From assembly GCA_011390165.1 (NCBI GenBank), contig JAABSV010000036.1, positions 1-43,230 of the forward strand: 43,230 bases of DNA, written 5' to 3'. The notes below the pieces were generated by a model. The model was not told the origin of the DNA. It ran no database searches and was given only the letters and a program-made list of their open reading frames with translations. This DNA is from Desulfobulbaceae bacterium. Its GTDB lineage: Bacteria > Desulfobacterota > Desulfobulbia > Desulfobulbales > Desulfocapsaceae. The position numbers and the translations under genes are program-made. Shown piece by piece: positions 34,875 through 43,230 of this stretch (positions are counted from its first letter, which is position 1; every line of letters starts with the position of its first letter).

Positions 34875-36752
34875 TCAAGGGGCGGCGAGGTCACCCTCCT
34901 GCCGGTCGAGAATTTCACTACAGATCTCGGCAAAGGCGGCGAGCCGGTCGCCCAATCCGGCAGCGGCCAGCGCCCCCTCGTTGAACTGCTCCCCCCGGCC
35001 AACCAGTTCCTCGGGGCGGCAGCGGTAGTAGAGGATATCGGCCAGATGGACGGCCAGGGTGGGGCTGAACCGGTCAGAGGGGTAGAGTTCCGGCAGATGG
35101 TGGAAGGCCACCGCCTCCAGCACCGGGGTGGCAAAGCCCCAGAGGCCGAGGAGATAGGCCCCCACCTCACCATGCCTGGCAGAAAAGTGGGCCATTTCCG
35201 CCGTACTGAGCGAACACCCCTTCTGGCCGGCCTCGGCAACCACCTGCCGGTACTGTTGCGGAAAGTGGGCGACCAGTATCAGTCGACCGATGTCGTGGAG
35301 GAGGCCGGCCAGGAAGGCCACCCCGGCCTCCTCGCGGCTCTCGCCGCTCTGAAGGGCAATCGCCCGGGCGACCATGCCGACAGAGAGGCTGTGCCGCCAG
35401 AGCCGGCCGATGTCGAGGATATCTTCCGGCACCTCGGCCTTGCTGAAGATTTCACAACCGAGAACCAGCGCCTTGACGGTATCCAGGCCAAGCAGCCGTA
35501 CTGCCCGGCCGGGGCTCTCCACCTTGCTGTAGAGCCCGAAGAAGGCGGAGTTGACCAATTGCAGCACCTTGGCACTCATGGCGATGTCCTGTTCGATGAT
35601 CTTCCCCACCGCGTTGATGTCCGGGTCGGTTCTGGCCATCTCCCGCTCCAGTCTGGCAAAGATGGCCGGCAGGGCGGGCAGTTTGTCGATCCGCGAGAGG
35701 AGGTCCTTCACCCCGCCATCGGCGAGCAGGTCCTGCAGGGCGGTTACCCGCAGGAGAATCCCTTTCAGCCTTTCCGGCTCACAGGGTTTGGCCAGAAACT
35801 GGTGGACCACCCCGACAGTGCGGAGAATGGACTCCTCCTCGGCATGGCCGGTGAGCATGATCCGGATGGTATGCGGGTGGAGTCGGCGGACAGTCTCAAA
35901 CAGTTCGGCGCCATCCATTCCCGGCATGCGCATATCGGAGACCACCACTTCGAAGCGCTCTTCGGCCATCCTGGCCAGGGCGTCGGGGCCGCTGCCCCTC
36001 TTTTTTTCCTCGCCCACCTTGCCAGCCATGGCCGGCTCTTCGGCCCTGGCGGTAACCGGCCGCACCCGGACCAGGATGGGCTGCCGAACCCCTCCCTGTC
36101 GGGCAAAATTGCTCAGCCCTTGGAGCAGCGACCAGCTGACCACCTGCCCCTTGCGGGCGATCAGCGCCCCTTTGGCGCCGAGAATATCCTGCTCCACCAG
36201 CATCCCCACCGACATGTCGCAGACATAGAGGGAGAGGATTCTCTCCCGGTTGTCGACAGTGTGCAGACGGGAAAGGATGCCGACGATGATCTGGTCGTAG
36301 GCCTCACCGTCGGCGGTGAAATGGGCGAGAATATCCTTTTTCTTCACATCCCGGTGGACCATGGCGTCGTATTCGACGGCAATCCGCAGCACCTGGGCGG
36401 CGCGGCTGATATCCTCGTCGATATCGGGGTTGTCGTGCAACTGTCGATAGTCGGAGAACTGGTGGGCAATAATCGCCGCCACCGTCTCCAGGCGGGGAAT
36501 CTTCTCGAGCAGACCGGCCCCGACCAGGGGGTGGTTGCGGTACATCTCCATTTCCGCTTCGGTAAGGGGCTGACCTGCGTAATACTTGTTGAGTATTTCG
36601 CCGGGGACGGTGATACAGCCGATTCCGGCCAGCAGGGCTGCCACCTCGTACTGCCAGGGCCCCGGCAACTTCAGTTCGGCGGCCAGGTCGGAAACCAACC
36701 TCTTCAAGCGCAGGCCGCTGCTGAAGGCCACCGGATTGGCCAGGCTGAGCAC
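34875..36752 (-). CDS. Degenerate HD + truncated REC + HDOD regulator (frameshifted from its N-terminal receiver)
   Basis: The ORF starts at a GTG (36752) but coding homology begins earlier, at about 36870, in a frame broken from the receiver gene upstream. First comes a degenerate HD domain in which the usual HD pair reads AALLAGIGCITVPGEIL. A receiver missing its first third follows (RMAEERFEVVVSDMRMPGMDG, split: FEVVVSDMRMPGMDG), without the acidic ILFVDDE strand. The HDOD domain comes last (SRIDKLPALPAIFARLE; HDIGRLI). It looks like a REC-HD gene and a REC-HDOD gene joined by deletion, then frameshifted. HDOD proteins act in signalling, commonly linked to c-di-GMP or stress. Whether this one works is doubtful unless the frameshift is a sequencing error. 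Confidence 0.75.
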   Translation of the reverse strand: MLSLANPVAFSSGLRLKRLVSDLAAELKLPGPWQYEVAALLAGIGCITVPGEILNKYYAGQPLTEAEMEMYRNHPLVGAGLLEKIPRLETVAAIIAHQFSDYRQLHDNPDIDEDISRAAQVLRIAVEYDAMVHRDVKKKDILAHFTADGEAYDQIIVGILSRLHTVDNRERILSLYVCDMSVGMLVEQDILGAKGALIARKGQVVSWSLLQGLSNFARQGGVRQPILVRVRPVTARAEEPAMAGKVGEEKKRGSGPDALARMAEERFEVVVSDMRMPGMDGAELFETVRRLHPHTIRIMLTGHAEEESILRTVGVVHQFLAKPCEPERLKGILLRVTALQDLLADGGVKDLLSRIDKLPALPAIFARLEREMARTDPDINAVGKIIEQDIAMSAKVLQLVNSAFFGLYSKVESPGRAVRLLGLDTVKALVLGCEIFSKAEVPEDILDIGRLWRHSLSVGMVARAIALQSGESREEAGVAFLAGLLHDIGRLILVAHFPQQYRQVVAEAGQKGCSLSTAEMAHFSARHGEVGAYLLGLWGFATPVLEAVAFHHLPELYPSDRFSPTLAVHLADILYYRCRPEELVGRGEQFNEGALAAAGLGDRLAAFAEICSEILDRQEGDLAAP

Positions 36753-36853
36753 CTCGGAAAGGACCTGGATGGCCCCCTTCAGGGTCTTGTCGAGGATATC
36801 CCGTTCGGCGGTAACCAGCCGGTACTGGCGTACCGCCAGGGCCAGGGCGGGGA

Positions 36854-37189
36854 TCAGCGCAAATGGTTCGGGCAGGGCTTGCTCAAAAAAAGGAAGATCT
36901 GGCCCTTGTTCACCGCCTCGCTGGCCGTCTTCTGGTCGGCAGCGCCGGTGAGCATCATCCGGATGGTATCGGGGTAGAGATTCTTCACCGCCGCCAGCAA
37001 CTGGATACCGTCCATCCCCGGCATCCGCATATCGGCGACAATCACCGCAAAGAGTCCCTCCGCCTTCAGTATCGCCAGAGCCTCGGCGGCGCCGGCGGCG
37101 GTGGCGACGGTAAACCGTTTGCGCAGGTCGCGGCGAAACCCCTTAAGGATATTCACCTCATCATCAACAAAGAGGATCGACTCGCTCAT
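36854..37189 (-). CDS. Receiver domain cut off by frameshift (N-terminal part of the REC-HD regulator)
   Basis: A 111-residue frame: ILFVDDEVNILKGFRRDLRK, phospho-Asp in VADMRMPGMDGIQLL, and the GQIFLFLSKPCP strand-helix end. It then runs into a stop after NHLR. One base more in the CCTGCCCG run (about 36876) would continue it into PEPFALIPALALAVRQYRLV and the helix that normally leads to the HD domain of the next frame, so one gene has been split. Start 37189 is preferred over 37195 because GGAGG lies at proper spacing. It follows the GAF-cysteine gene after about 50 bases on the same strand. Confidence 0.8.
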   Translation of the reverse strand: MSESILFVDDEVNILKGFRRDLRKRFTVATAAGAAEALAILKAEGLFAVIVADMRMPGMDGIQLLAAVKNLYPDTIRMMLTGAADQKTASEAVNKGQIFLFLSKPCPNHLR

Positions 37190-37238
37190 CAGCATCCCTC
37201 CCTGGCTACCGGGTCAGTGCAACCGGCATCGGCACCCT

Positions 37239-37982
37239 TCAATTGCCCTGGTCATCCTGGTTGACGAAATTACCGTGGTACTTCTTCAGGCAGGCCTCAC
37301 AGATACCGTGGCTGAACTGGGCCTCGGAGTGTTGCGAGATATACTCCTCCAACTGGGTCCAATAGCCTTCATCGCTGCGAATCCCCTTGCAGTACATGCA
37401 GATCGGCACGATCCCCCGCAGGGTCTTGATTTCTACCAAAGCCTTTTCCAGGGCGATGGTCTTCTCGTCGAGCAGTTGGATATAGCGGCTGTTGGCCAGG
37501 GCAATTGCCGCCAGGTCGCCAAAGATGGTGGCGATCTCGGCATCCTCATCGGTAAAGTCGCCGTCCTTGTTGGCGAGACCGATAATGCCGACGGTCCTGC
37601 CCTCCAGATTAAGGGGGGCAAACATTACGTTGTACAGGGGAACATGGCCGGCCGGGAGAAAGTCCAGCCACTCGCTGCGCATGAAGTCATTGTCGTAGAC
37701 CGTCCGGTGGGAGTGGTAGGCCAGTTCGCGCAGGCCGCGGATCGGCATGGGCAGGCTGGGGTCCACCGTACAAGGGAGGCCGCCCGCCTCGAGGAAGAGC
37801 ACCTCGTTTTCGTGGCCGTCGGTGGTGAGCAGGGCGACATAGCCGGACTGGGCCCCGGTCATCTGGCAACAGGAATCAAAAATCGCCCGGGCCGACTCCG
37901 GGAAGCTCTTTTTTCCCAGAATCGACCGCGCCCCATTAACGACGGCGTCCAACTTTCTTTCCACTGTTGATCGGCTCATCAT
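37239..37982 (-). CDS. GAF-domain protein with C-terminal four-cysteine module
   Basis: A 247-residue cytoplasmic protein. A GAF domain (about 20-165) carries SARAIFDSCCQMTGAQSGYV, VMFAPLNLEGRTVGIIGLAN and a DEDAEIATIFGDLAAIAL helix. A short coiled coil (LLDEKTIALEKALVEIKTL) leads to PICMYCKGIRSDEGYW, ending HGICEAC, with cysteines at 195, 198, 228 and 231. The C-x2-C-x29-C-x2-C spacing is identical to that of the sensor at 27088-28371. It lacks any output domain known to me. GGAGG lies ahead of two adjacent ATGs (37982, 37979). It is probably in one operon with the receiver and HD/HDOD genes. Confidence 0.85.
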   Translation of the reverse strand: MMSRSTVERKLDAVVNGARSILGKKSFPESARAIFDSCCQMTGAQSGYVALLTTDGHENEVLFLEAGGLPCTVDPSLPMPIRGLRELAYHSHRTVYDNDFMRSEWLDFLPAGHVPLYNVMFAPLNLEGRTVGIIGLANKDGDFTDEDAEIATIFGDLAAIALANSRYIQLLDEKTIALEKALVEIKTLRGIVPICMYCKGIRSDEGYWTQLEEYISQHSEAQFSHGICEACLKKYHGNFVNQDDQGN

Positions 37983-38742
37983 CGTCCTCCTGCCCGACTT
38001 CGCATGCGGCTTCGGACTTGTTTTTCTACTCGTTTTCGTACCTGTTCGTGCCTGTCCATTTTTTATGACTGCCTTCCTCTTCCCGCCAGCCCACCCTCTT
38101 TACCGCCGAGCGCAGGCTATGCCCCTCCTCGGTGAGGAGGGTCTCGACCAGATAGCGGTTGATCTTCGGCCGTCTTCTCCCTCTTCCAAAAGGGTGATGT
38201 GCCACATTTTCGGATAGCTTACCCGCATCCATTGTGCAATTCAAAGAAAAATTATCACCTGACCGGACAGTGGCGTCAGCTTGCCCAAGGGCGCGGAAAA
38301 ATGGGCTGCTGGTAAACGGGTACCGACAATTCATCCTTGACTGACAGGTGGTATCGGTCGTACCATGGAGGGCATCTTTACCAGCCAGCCGCAGCCGGCC
38401 AGCGGGGTGCCGATGGTGGACCCGTCGCCCCCCACCGCCGGCCCCCACCACCAGCTCAAACTGCAGCCCCGAAAGGAGAGGCCCGAGTGGACCATACCCC
38501 AAACAAAGGCAGAGGCTCGACCGGCGGCAGACGCATCCTGCTCATCGATGACGAGCAGCCGGTCTGCCGCCTCATGGGCCGTTTCCTGGAAAAGAGCGGC
38601 TACACCACCTTCACCATCCGTCTACCCCTGACCACAGGCTCATGATTTTCACCCCATCCCCGGCCGCTGACAGCCCTGGCCTTGCCTGGGTCGACCGGCC
38701 TCCCCTTCTCCCGTCCTCAACAACCGACCGGGACAACCTGCA
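37983..38742. other. Gene-poor stretch with decayed regulatory-gene pieces
   Basis: No intact gene. A truncated receiver lies at 38487-38645 on the plus strand. On the minus strand at 38060-38220 a fragment reads RRPKINRYLVETLLTEEGHS without a credible start or end. The remainder shows no repeats, hairpins with T runs, or RNA genes that I can support. Confidence 0.5.
38487..38645 (+). pseudogene. Truncated response-regulator receiver
   Basis: A 52-codon frame from GTG 38487 (AAGGAG ahead): RRILLIDDEQPVCRLMGRFL, then EKSGYTT, the first strand, helix and acidic pair of a receiver. It then loses homology and stops at 38643-38645. The phospho-Asp strand and everything after it are absent. It looks like the surviving head of a deleted regulator gene next to the efflux operon. 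Confidence 0.7.
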
Positions 38743-40029
38743 ATGGAATCCATTATGACCAGCTCAAGCAAACCATTCTTTGCCGCCCGGGCCGCCCTTG
38801 TCGCCCTTGCCACCAGCCTGCTCCTCACCGCCTGTCAGGAGGCGGAAAGCCAGGCTCCCACCGCCCCTCCCCCCCGACCAGTGGCGGTAGAGGCGATCGT
38901 CGTCGCCCCGCAGCCCGTCCAGCTCGACCTGGAACTACCCGGGCGAACCGCCGCCTACCGGGTGGCCGAGGTGCGGCCGCAGGTGAGCGGCATCGTCCAG
39001 AAGCGGGTATTCGACGAGGGAAGCGAAGTGCAGGCCGGTCAGTTGCTCTACCAGATCGACCCGGCCACCTACCAGGCCACCCTGGCCAGTGCCGAGGCGG
39101 CCCTGGCCAAGAGTGAGGCGATGGAGTACTCGGCCCGTCTCCGTGCCGACCGCTACCAGAACCTGGCCAAGACCAGGGCGGTGAGTGATCAGGAACAGAT
39201 CGATATCGAAGCGCAGTGGAAGCAGAGCCTGGCCGAGGTGGCCATCAGCCGGGCGGCCCTGCAGCATGCCCGGATCAATCTTGACTACACCCGGGTCACC
39301 GCCCCCATCTCCGGCCGGATCGGCAAAACGCAGGTCTCGGAAGGGGCCCTGGTCACCGCCCAGCAGGCCACCGCCCTGGCCACCATCCAGCAGCTCGACC
39401 CCCTCTATGTCGACGTCAGCCAGTCGGCCAACGAGCTCCTCCAGTTGAAACGGCAATTAGCGGTGGGGGCGGCGGCAGGGGGCAGCGACAGCCGGCAGCT
39501 GCAGACCGAGGTCCGGCTGCTCCTCGACGATAACAGCCTCTACAGCGAAACCGGCCTCCTCGAGTTCTCCGAGGCCACGGTCGACCAGTCCACCGGCACG
39601 GTCACCATCCGGGCGGTGATCGCCAACCCCCGTCTGGAACTGCTGCCGGGCATGTTCGTCCGCGCCCGCCTCCTGTCCTCCAGGGAGCAGGAGGCGATTC
39701 TCGTCCCCCAGGCCAGCATCCTCCGCAACAATCGTGGCCAGGCCATGGTGATGCTGGTTGGGCCCGAGTCAAAGGTGGAGGCGCGGGTGGTGGAGACCGG
39801 TCGGAACATTGGCGACAAGGTGGTGGTGCAGGAGGGGCTGGTCGCCGGTGAGCAGCTGATCGTCGCCGGCCTGCAGAAGATCAGGCCGGGGGCGGTGGTC
39901 GAGGTGAGTGGCGGCGGGAAACCGCCGGCGGCGGCTGGCCCACCAACGGCAGGCCCACCAGCGGCAGCGGCAGGTTCGCCGGCGGCGGCAGACCAGAAGA
40001 CGGCACCAACAAGCAAAAAGGTGGAGTAA
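38743..40029 (+). CDS. RND efflux adaptor lipoprotein (AcrA/MexA-like)
   Basis: A 428-residue protein with a lipobox (LLLTAC) after a hydrophobic signal, so it is anchored in the inner membrane by lipid as AcrA and MexA are. Adaptor motifs: LPGRTAAYRVAEVRPQVSGI, GSEVQAGQLLYQIDP, LDYTRVTAPISGRIGKTQVS and GMFVRARLLS. The tail is an Ala/Pro/Gly-rich low-complexity run (AAAGPPTAGPPAAAAGSPAA). The start may instead be ATG 38755; both give a usable signal peptide. The pump gene begins three bases after its stop. No outer-membrane factor is encoded with this pair, so it must borrow one. Confidence 0.93.
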   Translation: MESIMTSSSKPFFAARAALVALATSLLLTACQEAESQAPTAPPPRPVAVEAIVVAPQPVQLDLELPGRTAAYRVAEVRPQVSGIVQKRVFDEGSEVQAGQLLYQIDPATYQATLASAEAALAKSEAMEYSARLRADRYQNLAKTRAVSDQEQIDIEAQWKQSLAEVAISRAALQHARINLDYTRVTAPISGRIGKTQVSEGALVTAQQATALATIQQLDPLYVDVSQSANELLQLKRQLAVGAAAGGSDSRQLQTEVRLLLDDNSLYSETGLLEFSEATVDQSTGTVTIRAVIANPRLELLPGMFVRARLLSSREQEAILVPQASILRNNRGQAMVMLVGPESKVEARVVETGRNIGDKVVVQEGLVAGEQLIVAGLQKIRPGAVVEVSGGGKPPAAAGPPTAGPPAAAAGSPAAADQKTAPTSKKVE

Positions 40030-40032
40030 GCC

Positions 40033-43000
40033 ATGGCCAGATTCTTTATCGACCGGCCGATCTTTGCCTGGGTCATCGCCATCGTCATCATGCTGGCCGG
40101 AACCATCGCGGTGGTCAACCTGCCGGTCTCCCAGTATCCGGAAATCGCCCCTCCCTCGGTGCGGATCACCACCAAGTACCCCGGCGCCTCCGCTGAAACC
40201 CTCGAAAACAGTGTCACCCAGATCATCGAGCAGAGCATGACCGGGCTGGACAACTTCCTGGCGATGAAATCGGAGAGCTCCTCCGCCGGGACGGTGACCG
40301 TCACCATCACCTTCAACCCCGGCACCGATGCCGACATCGCCCAGGTGCAGGTGCAGAACAAGCTGCAGCAGGCCCTCTCCCTCCTGCCCCAGACGGTGCA
40401 GCAGGAGGGGGTGCAGGTGAACAAGTCCAACTCCACCTTTTTGATGATCGTCGGCCTGATCTCCACCAACGGCGACATGACCAACTTCGACCTCGGAGAC
40501 TATCTGGTCACCACCCTCCGCGACCCCTTGAGCCGCACCCCGGGAGTGGGCAGCATCCAGATTTTCGGCAGCCAGTACGCCATGCGGATCTGGCTCGACC
40601 CGAACCAGCTGAACAGCTTCCAGCTCACCCCGGCCGATGTGACGGCGGCGATCAGGGCCCAGAACCACCAGGTGGCGGTGGGCAGCCTCGGCGGCACCCC
40701 GGCGGTGGCCGGGCAGCAGGTGAGCGCGACGATGATGGCGCGGACGATGATGACCACACCGGAAGAGTTTGCCAAGATCCTCCTGCGGGTGAAACCGGAC
40801 GGCTCGCAGATCCGCCTGAAGGATGTCGCCCGCATCGAGATCGGCGCCGAAAGCTACGCCGCCGTCGGCACCTTCAACAACCAGCCGGCGGCCGGCATGG
40901 CGATCATGCTGGCCACCGACGCCAATGCCCTGGCCACCTCGGCGGCGGTGAAGGCGAAGATCGCCGAACTGCAGCCCTACTTCCCCCCCGGCCTGGAGGT
41001 GGTCTACCCCTACGACACCACCACCTTCATCAAGATCTCCATCGAAGAGGTGGCCAAGACCCTCGTCGAGGCGATCATCCTCGTCTTTCTGGTGATGTAC
41101 CTCTTCCTGCAAAACTTCCGCGCCACCCTCATCCCCACCATCGCCGTGCCGGTGGTCCTCCTCGGCACCTTCGGGGTGATGGCGGTGTTCGGCTACTCCA
41201 TCAACACCATGACCATGTTCGGACTGGTGCTGGCCATCGGCCTGCTGGTCGACGACGCCATCGTGGTGGTGGAGAACGTCGAACGGATCATGAGCGAAGA
41301 GGGGCTCAACCCCCTCGAGGCCACCCGCAAGTCCATGGACCAGATCACCGGTGCCCTCATCGGTATCGCCCTGGTGCTCTCGGCGGTCTTTATTCCCATG
41401 GCCTTCTTCGGCGGCTCCACCGGTGCCATCTACCGCCAGTTCTCCCTGACCATCGTCTCGGCGATGGTCCTCTCGGTGCTGGTCGCTCTGATCCTCACCC
41501 CGGCCCTCTGCGCCACGCTCCTGAAACCTCAGGCCAAGGGCGGCCATGCCGCCAGGCGTGGGGTCTTCGGCCTCTTCAACCGCTTCTTCGCGGTGAGCGC
41601 CAATGGCTACCGCGGCAACGTCGCCTATATCCTCAAACGGGGCGGCCGCTTCAGCCTGGTCTACCTGCTCCTCATCGGCGGCATGGTCTACTTTTTCACC
41701 AAGCTGCCCACTTCCTTCATCCCCGAGGAGGATCAGGGGGTCTTTCTCACCATGGTCCAGCTGCCGGCCGGGGCCACCATGGAACGGACCCAGGAGGTCC
41801 TCAACCGGGTCCGCGACCACTACCTGCAGCAGGAGAGCGACAACGTCCTCTCGGCCTTTGCCGTCGCCGGCTTCAGCTTCGCCGGCATGAGCCAGAACAA
41901 CGGCATGGTCTTCGCCCAGCTCCGCCACTGGGACGAGCGGACAAAGCCCGGCCAGTCGGTGAACGCCATCATCGGCCGGGCGATGCGAAGCTTCTCGCAG
42001 ATCAAGGAGGCGATGGTCTTTGCCTTCAACATCCCGGCCATCCCCGCCCTCGGCTCCTCCACCGGCTTCAACCTCTTTCTCCAGGACCGGGGTAACCTCG
42101 GCCATGAGGCGCTGCTCGCCGCCCGCAACCAGTTGCTCGGCATGGCCAGGCAGAGCCCCGACCTCACCAGGGTACGGCCGAACGGCATGGAGGATACGCC
42201 GCAGTACAACGTCGATATCGACTACGAGAAGGCGATGGCCCAGGGGGTGTCGATCAACGACCTCAACAGTACCCTGGGGACGGCCTGGGGGTCGAGCTAT
42301 ATCAACGATTTCCTCCATAAGGGGCGGGTGAAGCGGGTTTATCTGCAGGCCGACGCACCGTACCGGATGCAGCCGGAGGATCTTCGTCTCTGGTACGTCC
42401 GCAACAACCAGGGCGAGATGGTCCCCTTTGCCACCTTCACCAAAGGAAACTGGAGTTTCGGCTCCCCGCGGCTGGAGCGCTACAACGGCCACCCGGCGGT
42501 GGAGATCGTCGGTGAGGCGGCAGCGGGCAGGTCGAGCGGCTACGCCATGGGGCTGATCGGCGACATGGTGGCCAAACTGCCGGTGGGCTTCGGCTTCGAG
42601 TGGACCGGCGCCTCCTATCAGGAGATGCAGGCCGGCAACCAGGCACCGATGCTCTATGCCCTCTCCCTGCTGGTGGTCTTCCTCTCTTTAGCCGCCCTCT
42701 ACGAGAGCTGGACGGTGCCCTTCTCGGTGATGCTGGCGGTCCCCATCGGGGTACTTGGCGCCCTCCTCGCCGCCTACACCCGGGGGATGGAAAACGATGT
42801 CTACTTTCAGGTGGGGCTGCTCACCACCATCGGCCTGTCGGCAAAGAACGCCATCCTCATCGTCGAGTTCGCCAAACGGCGCTACGACCTCGGCAAGGAT
42901 CTCATCGAGGCCACCCTCAAGGCGAGCCACCAGCGGCTGCGGCCGATCCTGATGACCTCCATGGCCTTCATGCTGGGCGTCCTGCCGCTGGCGATCAGCA

Positions 43001-43164
43001 CCGGCGCCGGGGTAAACAGCCGGCACGCCATCGGCACCGGGGTGCTCGGGGGGATGCTGTCGGCCACCATCCTGGCCATCTTCTTCATCCCCCTCTTCTT
43101 TGTCCTGGTGATCCGCCTGTTCAGCCGCCGCCGGGCGGTGGCTGAGCCTGATGCGACGGAGTAG
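40033..43164 (+). CDS. HAE1-type RND efflux pump (AcrB/MexB-like), second system
   Basis: A 1043-residue pump: start [22 protein letters not shown]4 relay [18 protein letters not shown], the [13 protein letters not shown] segment of the substrate-binding porter region, and [20 protein letters not shown] in TM10. It is closer to AcrB/MexB than the pump at 4094, which carries a shorter LQDRSGG version of the same loop. It exports hydrophobic compounds with the adaptor just upstream. Three bases separate the two genes. A terminator-like hairpin and a REP follow directly, so the operon ends here without an outer-membrane factor. Confidence 0.96.
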   Translation: MARFFIDRPIFAWVIAIVIMLAGTIAVVNLPVSQYPEIAPPSVRITTKYPGASAETLENSVTQIIEQSMTGLDNFLAMKSESSSAGTVTVTITFNPGTDADIAQVQVQNKLQQALSLLPQTVQQEGVQVNKSNSTFLMIVGLISTNGDMTNFDLGDYLVTTLRDPLSRTPGVGSIQIFGSQYAMRIWLDPNQLNSFQLTPADVTAAIRAQNHQVAVGSLGGTPAVAGQQVSATMMARTMMTTPEEFAKILLRVKPDGSQIRLKDVARIEIGAESYAAVGTFNNQPAAGMAIMLATDANALATSAAVKAKIAELQPYFPPGLEVVYPYDTTTFIKISIEEVAKTLVEAIILVFLVMYLFLQNFRATLIPTIAVPVVLLGTFGVMAVFGYSINTMTMFGLVLAIGLLVDDAIVVVENVERIMSEEGLNPLEATRKSMDQITGALIGIALVLSAVFIPMAFFGGSTGAIYRQFSLTIVSAMVLSVLVALILTPALCATLLKPQAKGGHAARRGVFGLFNRFFAVSANGYRGNVAYILKRGGRFSLVYLLLIGGMVYFFTKLPTSFIPEEDQGVFLTMVQLPAGATMERTQEVLNRVRDHYLQQESDNVLSAFAVAGFSFAGMSQNNGMVFAQLRHWDERTKPGQSVNAIIGRAMRSFSQIKEAMVFAFNIPAIPALGSSTGFNLFLQDRGNLGHEALLAARNQLLGMARQSPDLTRVRPNGMEDTPQYNVDIDYEKAMAQGVSINDLNSTLGTAWGSSYINDFLHKGRVKRVYLQADAPYRMQPEDLRLWYVRNNQGEMVPFATFTKGNWSFGSPRLERYNGHPAVEIVGEAAAGRSSGYAMGLIGDMVAKLPVGFGFEWTGASYQEMQAGNQAPMLYALSLLVVFLSLAALYESWTVPFSVMLAVPIGVLGALLAAYTRGMENDVYFQVGLLTTIGLSAKNAILIVEFAKRRYDLGKDLIEATLKASHQRLRPILMTSMAFMLGVLPLAISTGAGVNSRHAIGTGVLGGMLSATILAIFFIPLFFVLVIRLFSRRRAVAEPDATE

Positions 43165-43167
43165 TAG

Positions 43168-43192
43168 AGGCGAGCGTTGTTTCGCCTTTTTT
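43168..43192 (+). terminator. Rho-independent terminator after the second RND pump
   Basis: A 6-bp stem AGGCGA (43168-43173) with TCGCCT (43182-43187) and an 8-base loop, running into TTTTT; a second CGCCTTTTTT follows. It lies four bases after the pump stop codon. Confidence 0.65.
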
Positions 43193-43198
43193 CGCCTT

Positions 43199-43225
43199 TT
43201 TTCGAGGGCATGGCCCGCTCCTACC
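43199..43225 (-). repeat. REP-type palindrome at the window end
   Basis: TTTTCGAGGGCATGGCCCGC followed by TCCTACC matches the element at 15344-15370 in 25 of 27 bases. One arm has an A where the perfect palindrome has C. It follows a terminator, the usual place for REP elements. Confidence 0.8.
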
Positions 43226-43230
43226 ACAAA

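Noticed and set aside
38026..38502. 158-codon minus-strand frame as a gene
   Set aside because: It crosses the start of the truncated receiver, has no ribosome-binding site, and only a short middle part has protein-like composition.
39769..42492. 907-codon open frame opposite the second RND pump
   Set aside because: Low-complexity shadow of the pump gene, with no signal, domain or plausible start. The same holds for the long plus-strand frame at 5645-7450.

Overview
The window is GC-rich chromosomal DNA from a Gram-negative bacterium. Outer-membrane factors, lipoproteins and three RND efflux systems establish the double membrane. The sensory genes (REC/degenerate-HD, REC-HDOD, and a PICxYCK cysteine module on GAF and PDC sensors), together with hemerythrin and a B12 operon, point to a Desulfobacterota/deltaproteobacterial anaerobe. 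Genus cannot be fixed from the sequence alone.

Layout. (1) 1-2080, plus strand: the tail of an M20 peptidase, then an AT-rich AbrB/PIN toxin-antitoxin pair lying between two copies of a hicB leader; the first hicB copy is truncated and the second intact. (2) 15.3 kb to 2.0 kb, minus strand: a good sigma70-type promoter and a cobalamin riboswitch lead a TrpD-like phosphoribosyltransferase, a small unknown protein and a fusion of a zinc-dependent medium-chain dehydrogenase to CobT. A glycerate 2-kinase, a DUF2860-like outer-membrane protein and an HAE1-type tripartite RND pump (MFP, RND, OMF) with a cysteine-rich exported protein as last gene follow. (3) 15.3-15.96 kb: a REP-type palindrome cluster (63-bp tandem units) and an 11-bp degenerate tandem array. 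(4) 15.96-18.55 kb, plus: pxpB-pxpA-pxpC (5-oxoprolinase). (5) 18.76-25.16 kb, plus: a Cus-type copper/silver efflux operon (OMF, CusB with a C-terminal CusF domain, CusA, separate CusF). (6) 25.3-32.5 kb, plus: a 14-bp tandem array, hemerythrin, then a three-gene sensory unit (orphan DctP-like binding protein, PDC-type membrane sensor, large hybrid histidine kinase with two SBP domains). (7) 32.5-38.7 kb: accessory DNA with a YhcG-type PDDEXK nuclease, a DUF4410 lipoprotein, a frameshifted and fused REC/HD/REC/HDOD regulator, a GAF-cysteine protein and a truncated receiver. (8) 38.74-43.16 kb, plus: a second HAE1-type MFP-RND pair, closed by a terminator and another REP.

The most unusual element is the riboswitch-controlled unit. 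A TrpD paralogue whose anthranilate-site arginine motif is missing sits next to CobT, which is itself fused to an alcohol/threonine-dehydrogenase-like enzyme. This suggests a variant route to the cobamide lower ligand or nucleotide loop. The second theme is a set of degenerate short tandem repeats (units of 9, 11, 14, 15 and 63 bp). The 11-bp family occurs just ahead of two unrelated operons, with the same consensus and the same orientation relative to the downstream gene.
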